From NCBI GenBank assembly GCA_905215675.1, contig CAJMRA010000004.1:1-19494 (forward strand): 19,494 bases of DNA, written 5' to 3'. Source of the stretch: an uncultured bacterium (lineage in GTDB: Bacteria > Desulfobacterota > Desulfovibrionia > Desulfovibrionales > Desulfovibrionaceae). Positions 1-6,383 of the stretch are shown one piece after another (position 1 is the first letter of the stretch; each line of letters starts with the position of its first letter). The translations under genes and the position numbers were made by a program. The notes under the pieces were generated by a model that worked only from the letters and a program-made list of their open reading frames with translations, did no database searches and had not been told where the DNA came from.

Positions 1-90
1 AAAAAACGCGGTTTTTCCGGCTCGCTTCGGGCCGGGCGGCGCTGTGCCGCCGCCTTGCGTTTTCACCTTTTTTCAAAGGTGAAACGCTCT
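1..90 (+). repeat. MITE-like palindromic element, copy A (cut by window edge)
   Basis: This is the right-hand part of an element found four times in the window. It matches the second half of the copy at 18426-18570: an AAAAAACGCGGTTTTTCC block, a GGCGGC-GCTGT-GCCGCC hairpin (about 37-53), and a terminal hairpin ending GAAACGCTC. The last bases of the element run into CTAG, whose complement is the TAG stop codon of the hydratase gene. The left part lies outside the window. Confidence 0.8.
61..84. terminator. Hairpin at the 3' end of the hydratase gene
   Basis: TTTCACCTTT (61-70) pairs perfectly with AAAGGTGAAA (75-84) around a 4-base loop, just downstream of the hydratase stop codon. It belongs to repeat copy A. 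On the minus strand it has no T-run after it, so it is not a classical intrinsic terminator. It may instead protect the mRNA 3' end or act as a weak terminator. Confidence 0.4.
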
Positions 91-2401
91 AGTGCCGGTT
101 GTAGAAGTTGATCAGACAGCCGTCGAGGATGATTTGCCGTTCATCGTCGGTAAGGCCGCTGAGAGTGAAGGTCAGCTCCCGGGCCGGGCCGCCGTCGGCG
201 GGCAGCAGCCAGCCCCGGAGCTGTTCCCGTTTTTCGGCAACGGCCTTGCGGATGCCGGGCAGGACAATGGCGTCGTCCACATGCAGCTGTTGCGCAAGCG
301 CCGCATCCGCAATGAGCGGCAGCATGCCCCAGTTGATGAGGTTGGAGCGGTAGCGCTTGGTGGCGTATTCGGCGGCGAGATTGGCCCAGCCGCCCAGCAC
401 CTTCTGGCAGGAGGCGGCCTGTTCGCGGGCGGAACCGTCGCCCGGCTTCAGGGCAAAGATGGTGGAACCGATGCCCGTTTCCGCAAGGTTCGTGCCGCAG
501 AGGGCGTCGTAGGCGGCGGCGTCGGCGGTCCTGAGAGCCGCGCACATGCCCCGCACCGTTTCCAGCAGGGAGGCGTCGGCGGCGTCGGCAAGACGGGCCT
601 TTTCCAGAGCCTGAACGGCCTTGGCCCGGCCCACATAGGCGGGGTCCTTGCGGGACAGGGTGAATTCGGACAGGCGCAGCGGGTTGGAACGCAGGGACGA
701 CGTTTCGCCGGAGGGGATCAGTTCGTCCGTGGTGGTGACGGGATCGGTGATGACCGAAGCCACCTTGAGCAGCAGATGTTCGGTCAGGGGGCTCATGGCC
801 GGCCAGTCGGTGATGTTGGGGCCGAGCTTGAGTTCGGTTTCCGGTTTGGGCTGGTTATAGCCGTTATAGACGCGGCGGGCGTACAGGTTCGCATCGAAAT
901 TGTACGTCAGATCAGGCTGGAGGCGGGCTTCCGTCCAGTCAAGATCGGTGGCGGGAGTGAGTTTGCCCCCGTTGGCCGCCGTGGCCGCAATGGAACGGGC
1001 GTCCATGAGCGCGACGGCGCTGGCCTGGCCGTTGCCGGGCTTGGAGCCTTCGCGGTTGGGGAAGTTGCGCGTGGAATGGCGGATGGACAGGGCCCCGTTG
1101 GCGGGCGTATCGCCCGCGCCGAAGCAGGGACCGCAGAAGGCGTTCTTGATGATGGCGCCCGCTTCCATGAGTTTTGCCGCGGCGCCGTTGCGGACAAGGG
1201 CCAGGGATTGCGGTTCGCTGGCCGGATAGACGGAAAGGGAGAACGCGCCGTTGCCGGTGCTGCGGCCGTCGAGAATGGCGGAGGCCAGCACGCAGTTTTC
1301 AAAGGAACCGCCCGCGCAGCCCGCGATGACGCCCTGATCGGTCCATACGCCGCCGTCGTGAATCTTGGCGCGCAGTTGCAGGCCCTCGGCCGCCTTGCCG
1401 AACTGCTTGCGGGCCTCTTCCTCGACCGCGCCCAGCAGCTCGTCGGCATGGCTGATGAATTCCGCAATGGGCCAGGCGTTGCTGGGATGGAAGGGCAGGG
1501 CGATCATGGGCTGCACGGCGGCAAGGTCGATGCGGATCAGGCGATCGTAGCAGGCGGGAGCCTCGAGCTTCAGTTCCGTATAGTCTCCGGCGCGGCCGTG
1601 CAGGGCAAGATAGTCGCGTACCCTGGCATCCGTGCGCCAGATGGAGGAAAGACAGGTTGTTTCCGTGGTCATGACGTCGATGCCGCAGCGGTATTCCACC
1701 GACAGGCCGTCGATTCCCGGACCGGCAAATTCCATGACGCGGTTCTTGACGAAGCCGTTCTTGAAGACGGCGCCGATGATGGCCAGGGCCACGTCCTGCG
1801 GGCCGACGCCGGGCTGCGGCGTATTCTCCAGCCAGACGAGGACCACTTCCGGGGCGGCGACGTCATAGGTCTTGCCGAGGAGCTGCTTGACCAGTTCGGG
1901 GCCGCCTTCGCCCACGGCCATGGTTCCCAGCGCGCCGTAACGGGTGTGACTGTCGGATCCGAGAATCATCTTGCCGCAGCCTGCCAGCATTTCACGGGCA
2001 TACTGATGAATGACGGCCATGTGCGGGGGAACGAAGATGCCGCCGTATTTTTGCGCGGCCGTGAGGCCGAACAGGTGGTCGTCCTCGTTGATGGTGCCGC
2101 CCACGGCGCACAGGCTGTTGTGGCAGTTGGTGAGGGCGTAGGGCATGGGGAAGCGCTCGAGGCCGCTGGCGCGGGCCGTCTGGATGATGCCCACATAGGT
2201 GATGTCATGGGACGCCAGCGCGTCGAAACGCAGGCGCAGGGTTCCGTCCTGCGTGGCGGACGTGTCGTGCGCGGCAAGAATGCGGTGCGCAAGCGTATTG
2301 TTGCGGGCCTGTTTGGCGTCGATGCCGCGCGCGGCGGCTTCGGCGACGGAAAGCAGCGCATCGCCGTCAACGATGACGGCCTTGTCGTCAAGCTGGATCA
2401 T
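89..2401 (-). CDS. Aconitase-family hydratase (YbhJ-like)
   Basis: A 770-residue member of the aconitase superfamily, closest in style to the poorly characterised YbhJ hydratases. Visible aconitase signatures are GSDSHT (148-153), a first likely [4Fe-4S] cysteine in AGCAGG (C362), the CGPC pair (C423, C426), and STRNFPNREGS (443-453), equivalent to the SNRNFEGR loop. A C-terminal swivel region contains RSNLINWGML near 685-694. I chose the ATG at 2401 because AAAAGG precedes it; the frame stays open to 2449 but has no comparable ribosome site there. It is last in a leftward cluster with Re-citrate synthase and isocitrate dehydrogenase, so the likely reaction is citrate to isocitrate in the cytosol. 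Substrate assignment is inference from context; the family match is clear. The TAG stop overlaps the end of repeat copy A. Confidence 0.88.
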   Translation of the reverse strand: MIQLDDKAVIVDGDALLSVAEAAARGIDAKQARNNTLAHRILAAHDTSATQDGTLRLRFDALASHDITYVGIIQTARASGLERFPMPYALTNCHNSLCAVGGTINEDDHLFGLTAAQKYGGIFVPPHMAVIHQYAREMLAGCGKMILGSDSHTRYGALGTMAVGEGGPELVKQLLGKTYDVAAPEVVLVWLENTPQPGVGPQDVALAIIGAVFKNGFVKNRVMEFAGPGIDGLSVEYRCGIDVMTTETTCLSSIWRTDARVRDYLALHGRAGDYTELKLEAPACYDRLIRIDLAAVQPMIALPFHPSNAWPIAEFISHADELLGAVEEEARKQFGKAAEGLQLRAKIHDGGVWTDQGVIAGCAGGSFENCVLASAILDGRSTGNGAFSLSVYPASEPQSLALVRNGAAAKLMEAGAIIKNAFCGPCFGAGDTPANGALSIRHSTRNFPNREGSKPGNGQASAVALMDARSIAATAANGGKLTPATDLDWTEARLQPDLTYNFDANLYARRVYNGYNQPKPETELKLGPNITDWPAMSPLTEHLLLKVASVITDPVTTTDELIPSGETSSLRSNPLRLSEFTLSRKDPAYVGRAKAVQALEKARLADAADASLLETVRGMCAALRTADAAAYDALCGTNLAETGIGSTIFALKPGDGSAREQAASCQKVLGGWANLAAEYATKRYRSNLINWGMLPLIADAALAQQLHVDDAIVLPGIRKAVAEKREQLRGWLLPADGGPARELTFTLSGLTDDERQIILDGCLINFYNRH

Positions 2402-2450
2402 GGAAGCATCCTTTTGCGGAAAAGGGTTGACGAAGCGGCGCGGCGGCACG

Positions 2451-3113
2451 TCAGACGTGCCTGCCCGCGTGAAAGAAACACAGCAGCGCGGCGCACAGCA
2501 GAAACACGCATCCCGCGCCCAGATGCAGGCGACGCTGGAAAACGGGGCTGGAAAAGACGCGGCGAATCCGGCCGAGCAGCCATGCCAGCGCGCTGAACCA
2601 GATCAGGCAGAACAACGCCAGCATGCCGCCCAGCGCCAGAAATTGCGGCGCGAGCGGGGCGCTGTGCGTCATGAATTGCGGCAGCAGGGTCAGAAAGGAA
2701 AGAACGGCCTTGGGATTCAGCACGTTGGTCAGAAAGCCCTGCCGGAAAGCCCTGCCGCGCGTCATGGCGGGAACGGGCGCGGGCGCGGTCTCGTCGGCGC
2801 TCCCATCGGCGGGCGCGACGGAACCGGCCATGCGCAGCCCGTGCCGGATGGAAGCCACGCCGATCCAGCCCAGATAGGCCGTCCCCGCGTAGGTCAGCAG
2901 ACCGAACAGCAGCGGGGAACCGGCAATGACGGCGGTCAGTCCGATGACCGCGGCGGTCGTATGCACGACGATGCCGCAGGCCACGCCCAGCGCGGCGGCC
3001 TGCCCCCGCGCGCGGCCTTCGGCAAGGGATATGCGGGAGATCTGGACGAAGTCCGGCCCCGGCAGGATGACCATCAGGGCCGCGACGGGAGCAAAGAGGG
3101 CAAGCGCGTGCAT
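2451..3113 (-). CDS. LysE/RhtB-family amino-acid exporter
   Basis: A 220-residue hydrophobic protein of the usual LysE/RhtB size. It has the family signature LPGPDF (17-22) in the first membrane segment and GFLTNVLNPKA (126-136) after a polar Ala/Pro-rich linker (about 97-120). About six membrane segments can be read, near 4-24, 38-62, 66-88, 128-148, 156-180 and 197-214. The family exports amino acids or related metabolites across the inner membrane; the substrate cannot be read from sequence. It lies between icd and the hydratase, 49 bp from the hydratase start. Export of an amino acid made from 2-oxoglutarate would fit the context but is speculative. No good Shine-Dalgarno precedes the ATG at 3113, and a terminator hairpin lies just upstream, so expression may be low or conditional. 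Confidence 0.85.
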   Translation of the reverse strand: MHALALFAPVAALMVILPGPDFVQISRISLAEGRARGQAAALGVACGIVVHTTAAVIGLTAVIAGSPLLFGLLTYAGTAYLGWIGVASIRHGLRMAGSVAPADGSADETAPAPVPAMTRGRAFRQGFLTNVLNPKAVLSFLTLLPQFMTHSAPLAPQFLALGGMLALFCLIWFSALAWLLGRIRRVFSSPVFQRRLHLGAGCVFLLCAALLCFFHAGRHV

Positions 3114-3129
3114 CTGCCGACAACGGGAG

Positions 3130-3155
3130 AAAAGGGGAAGCGGGCGCGCTTCCCC
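3130..3155 (-). terminator. Intrinsic terminator after icd
   Basis: GGGGAAGCG (3134-3142) pairs perfectly with CGCTTCCCC (3147-3155) around a 4-base loop. On the minus strand the hairpin is followed by TTTTCTCCC. It sits between the icd stop and the lysE-type start, so it ends or attenuates transcription coming from icd. Confidence 0.75.
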
Positions 3156-3165
3156 CTGTCTCCTG

Positions 3166-4305
3166 CTAGAGGTTTTCGCCGATGATCTCGCCGAAGGCGC
3201 GGCAGCCCACGACCCTGGCGCCCTCCACCTGCGCGGCGAGGTCCACCGTGACGGAACCGCGGGCAATGGCCCTGGAGACCGCATTGCGAATGCGTTCCGC
3301 GGCCTTCGGCACGCCGATATGCTCCAGCATGAGCGCGCCGCAGAGGATGACGCTGCCGGGATTGGCCTTGTCCTGTCCGGCAATGGTGGGCGCCGTGCCG
3401 TGGGTGGCTTCATAGAAGGCCAGCGAATCGGACATGTTGACGCCGGGAGCCAGACCGAGGCCGCCCACCTGCGCGGCCAGCGCGTCGGAAAGATAGTCGC
3501 CGTTGAGGTTGGGCGTGGCGATGACGGAATACTGTTCGGGGCGCAGCAGCGCTTCCTGGAACATGGCGTCCGCAATGCGATCCTTGACGATCAGCCTGCC
3601 CGCCACGGGTTCCTTTTCGGTGCAGGTGCGATCGCCGAATTCCTCGGCGGCCAGATCGTAGCCCCACTGGCGGAACGCCCCTTCGGTGAACTTCATGATA
3701 TTGCCCTTGTGGACAAGAGTCAGGCTGGAGCGGCCCGTATCCAGCGCAAAGCGCAGGGCGCGGCGCACAAGGCGCTTGGAACCCTGTTCCGTCATGGGCT
3801 TGATGCCCACGGCGGCGGTGTCGTCAATCTTCGTGACGCCCAGCTCGTCGCGCAGGAAGGCAATCAGTTTTTTGGCTTCGGGCGTGCCCGCCTGATACTC
3901 GATACCCGCGTAGACGTCTTCCGTATTCTCGCGGAAAATGACCATGTCCACCTTTTCGGGATGCTTGACCGGCGTTTGCAGGCCTTCAAAATGCCGTACG
4001 GGGCGGATGCAGGCATAGAGATCGAGCGTATGGCGCAGGGCCACGTTCAGGCTGCGTATACCCGTGCCCACGGGAGTGCCGAGAGGGCCCTTCATGGCCA
4101 CGTCGGCGGTGCGCAGGGTCCGGACGGTTTCCTCGGGCAGGGGGCTGCCCGTTTCTTTCTGGGCCTTTTCTCCGGCCAGCAGCTCCACCCAGTCAAGGCG
4201 GATGTCGCTTTCCTTGGCCAGCGCGGCGTCGATGACGGGGCGCGCGGCGCTCCAGATTTCCGGCCCGATGCCGTCGCCTTCGATCCAGTAGACAGTCTTT
4301 TTCAT
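3166..4305 (-). CDS. icd: Isocitrate dehydrogenase, probably NAD-dependent
   Basis: A 379-residue isocitrate/isopropylmalate dehydrogenase-family enzyme that oxidatively decarboxylates isocitrate to 2-oxoglutarate. GDGIGPE is at 10-16. The isocitrate-binding block GIRSLNVALRHTLDLYACIR (82-101) carries the equivalents of E. coli S113, N115, R119 and R129 (S85, N87, R91, R101). NLNGDYLSDALAA (266-278) supplies metal-binding aspartates. The coenzyme loop reads HGTAPTIAGQDKANP (302-316). Against E. coli Icd, K344 and Y345 become T307 and I308, V351 becomes A314, and aligning the C-termini Y391 and R395 become V354 and A358. The residues that hold the NADP phosphate are therefore missing, which points to NAD use. 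The start at 4305 has GAGGAA eight bases upstream. Terminators lie before and after the gene. The family is certain; cofactor preference is inferred. Confidence 0.93.
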   Translation of the reverse strand: MKKTVYWIEGDGIGPEIWSAARPVIDAALAKESDIRLDWVELLAGEKAQKETGSPLPEETVRTLRTADVAMKGPLGTPVGTGIRSLNVALRHTLDLYACIRPVRHFEGLQTPVKHPEKVDMVIFRENTEDVYAGIEYQAGTPEAKKLIAFLRDELGVTKIDDTAAVGIKPMTEQGSKRLVRRALRFALDTGRSSLTLVHKGNIMKFTEGAFRQWGYDLAAEEFGDRTCTEKEPVAGRLIVKDRIADAMFQEALLRPEQYSVIATPNLNGDYLSDALAAQVGGLGLAPGVNMSDSLAFYEATHGTAPTIAGQDKANPGSVILCGALMLEHIGVPKAAERIRNAVSRAIARGSVTVDLAAQVEGARVVGCRAFGEIIGENL

Positions 4306-4355
4306 CGCTGTGCTTCCTCGGGCTCTTTCAAAGCCGTGTTGCTCGGAACAGAGGG

Positions 4356-4392
4356 AAAAAAGGGGAAAACGGCCGTATGCGCCGTTTCCCCC
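4356..4392 (-). terminator. Intrinsic terminator/attenuator after Re-citrate synthase
   Basis: GGGGAAAACGGC (4362-4373) pairs with GCCGTTTCCCC (4381-4391) with a single bulged A. On the minus strand six T residues follow (complement of 4356-4361). It lies 10 bases past the synthase stop codon and about 50 bases before the icd start, leaving little room for a separate icd promoter. Partial read-through into icd is therefore likely. Confidence 0.78.
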
Positions 4393-4401
4393 GCAGCCTG
4401 T

Positions 4402-6225
4402 TTAGTCGTCAGCCTGTCGCGCTTCCTGTCGCAGGGCCTGCGCCCGCTTGAGCAGCTGTTCAAGCTGAATGTCCACGCCGAGCACGCCCACGATATTGTC
4501 GTTGTCGTCCGTGACGGCGCAGGAAACGGTGATGATCAGTTTACCCGTGAAATGGGACTGGTAAACGTCCATGATATGGAGATCGCCGGTCTGCATGGGC
4601 ATCTTGAACCATTCGCGCTGCGAAAAGTCGTAGCCGATGGGCAGGGCCTCGTACTTTTCCTTGTAGGCGGGGTCCGTGATGGTCGCGCACTTGAGACTGC
4701 CGCTGGTATCCGTCAGATAGAGATACTGAATGAAGGGATAGTCGGCGGCAAAGGAGTCCAGACGCGCGCAGGCCTGCTTGCCGAAGTCGAGCAGCTCCTT
4801 CCGGGAGGCCAGCTTGACGATGAGATGCGCGGCCAGATCCCCGGCCAGCTGCTTCATCTTGTCGAATTCGGTGGTGAAGAGTTCGGGCATGAAGCGCTGC
4901 ACAAGGGCCTGCATTTCGTCATGCGACATGTGCGTCGTGCGGCCGTTTTCGTACAGCTCCTCGATGGCGTCGTAAATGCGGCCCACGGCGGGATGCTTCT
5001 TGGAAACCTGCCGTTCCTCGGGCAGACGGAGATTGTTGTTGATCCAGTAGGCGATGCCCGCGCGGCCGGTCTTGTCCGTGATGATGATGGGAACGGAACG
5101 GCCCAGAAGACGGCGGGTGTCGAAAATGTTGTAGATTTCCTCGTTCTTGGCCAGACCGTCCGCATGGACGCCCGCGCTGGTGGCGTTGAAGTCGCGCCCC
5201 ACGAAGGGATAATTGTGGGGAATGCGGTAGTCCAGTTCCTTTTCAAAGAAGTCCGCAACTTCGCTGAGAATGGACGTATCCGCCGCGCCGTCGTCGCCGG
5301 TCAGGGAAATGTATTCGATGATCAGCGCCTCAAGCGGCGTGTTGCCCGTGCGCTCGCCGAAGCCGAACAGCGTGCTGTTGACCGCGCCGCAGCCATAGAG
5401 CCACGCCGTCACGCCGTTGACCAGCACCTTGTGGAAATCGTTGTGTCCGTGCCATTCCAGCCATTCGCCGGGCACGCCGGCCTCGTCCGTGAAGGCGCGC
5501 ACGACGCGCTGCACGGAACGCGGCAGGGCCGCGCCGGGATAGGGCACGCCGTAGCCCATGGTATCGCACAGGCGGATTTTCACGGGCATGCCGCTCTGCT
5601 GGGAAAGCTGCATGAGGCGCTGCGCCAGCGGCAGGCAGAAGCCGTAAATGTCCGCGCGGGTCACGTCCTCGAAATGACAGCGCGGAATGATGCCCCATTC
5701 CAGCGCCTTTTCGGCAAGCCCCACGTACATGTCCATGGCCTGCTGCCGCGTTTTGCCCAGCTTGAGAAAAATATGATAGTCCGACACGCTGGTGAGCATG
5801 CCCGTTTCGTCAAATTCCATGTCCCGCGCCAGCCTGAGGTCTTCCTTGTTGGCGCGGATCCACGCCGTGACGCGGGGAAAGCGGTAGCCGCGCGCCCGGC
5901 AGACATCGACGCACTTGCGATCGCGGGCGGAATAGAGAAAGAACTCCGAAGCGGAGATCAGGCCCGACTTGCCGCCGAGACGGTGCAGAAAGTCGAACAT
6001 TTTTGCCACCTGCTTGACGGTATAGGGCGGGCGGGCCTGCTGTCCGTCGCGGAAGGTGGTGTCGGTGATGCGCATTTGCTCCGCCGGCCGCGGCGCCAGC
6101 AGGGTTTCGTCGAACGTGGTCCGGCAAATGCTGGTATAGGGGAAAATGTCGCGGTACAGCTGCGGTTCGTCGCAATCCTGCAACTGCAGGGGACGGCTGC
6201 TGCCTGTATGATGAAGTACGCTCAT
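4402..6225 (-). CDS. Re-citrate synthase with C-terminal Cache-like domain
   Basis: A 607-residue protein. Residues about 50-450 form an HMGL/isopropylmalate-synthase-type TIM barrel: DTTFRDG (55-61), the metal-binding HGHND (259-263), GFGERTGNTPLEA (288-300) and SAGVHADGLAKNEEIY (350-365). Homologues of this type in Clostridium kluyveri and Desulfovibrio are Re-face citrate synthases, condensing oxaloacetate with acetyl-CoA; the neighbouring isocitrate dehydrogenase and aconitase homologue support that role. Residues about 455-595 are not the LeuA regulatory domain. They look like a Cache/PDC sensor: YLTDTSGS, then DFSQREWFK (533-541), TGDLHIMDVYQSHFTGK and a final strand with VGVLGVDIQLEQL (579-591). 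No signal peptide or membrane segment is visible, so the sensor-like domain would be cytosolic, perhaps allosteric. AGGTGG six bases upstream supports the ATG at 6225. Homocitrate or isopropylmalate synthase activity is a less likely alternative. Confidence 0.85.
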   Translation of the reverse strand: MSVLHHTGSSRPLQLQDCDEPQLYRDIFPYTSICRTTFDETLLAPRPAEQMRITDTTFRDGQQARPPYTVKQVAKMFDFLHRLGGKSGLISASEFFLYSARDRKCVDVCRARGYRFPRVTAWIRANKEDLRLARDMEFDETGMLTSVSDYHIFLKLGKTRQQAMDMYVGLAEKALEWGIIPRCHFEDVTRADIYGFCLPLAQRLMQLSQQSGMPVKIRLCDTMGYGVPYPGAALPRSVQRVVRAFTDEAGVPGEWLEWHGHNDFHKVLVNGVTAWLYGCGAVNSTLFGFGERTGNTPLEALIIEYISLTGDDGAADTSILSEVADFFEKELDYRIPHNYPFVGRDFNATSAGVHADGLAKNEEIYNIFDTRRLLGRSVPIIITDKTGRAGIAYWINNNLRLPEERQVSKKHPAVGRIYDAIEELYENGRTTHMSHDEMQALVQRFMPELFTTEFDKMKQLAGDLAAHLIVKLASRKELLDFGKQACARLDSFAADYPFIQYLYLTDTSGSLKCATITDPAYKEKYEALPIGYDFSQREWFKMPMQTGDLHIMDVYQSHFTGKLIITVSCAVTDDNDNIVGVLGVDIQLEQLLKRAQALRQEARQADD

Positions 6226-6278
6226 GTTGTACCACCTGTGCGCCCTCGGGCGGGCGAAAGAGACATTGTGAAGCGGAT

Positions 6279-6307
6279 AATATACGGCGATTTGCGCGTA
6301 GCGTCAA
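6279..6307 (-). promoter_or_regulatory. Sigma70-type promoter for the citrate synthase cluster
   Basis: Read on the minus strand, TTGACG (6307-6302) is separated by exactly 17 bases from TATATT (6284-6279). This is a near-consensus -35/-10 pair. Predicted transcription would start near 6272, giving a leader of about 45 bases before the synthase ATG at 6225. Confidence 0.65.
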
Positions 6308-6383
6308 AGCCCTTCCCCGCAGGCCGTCCCGTCCTCTTGCCAGCGGCGGCAAAATGCCTGATGGTATGCCCCAAGGAGTGACT

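Noticed and set aside
92..2596. Long open frame on the plus strand opposite the hydratase gene
   Set aside because: It mirrors the real gene in a GC-rich sequence. Its translation is Gly/Ala/Arg/Val-rich without motifs, whereas the minus-strand frame has clear aconitase signatures and a ribosome site.
3114..3575. Longer start for the LysE-type protein reaching into icd
   Set aside because: The extra residues are Arg/Pro/Ala-rich antisense-frame sequence overlapping icd and would cross the terminator hairpin. The natural LysE N-terminus begins at 3113.
6338..6367. Possible plus-strand promoter for the RNB gene (TTGCCA then TGGTAT)
   Set aside because: The -10 match is poor, and predicted transcription would start within a few bases of the ribosome site. 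I do not consider it supported.
2926..6381. Very long plus-strand open frame opposite icd and the citrate synthase
   Set aside because: It spans several real genes and their terminators on the other strand, and its product has no recognisable domain. It is an antisense shadow of GC-rich coding DNA.
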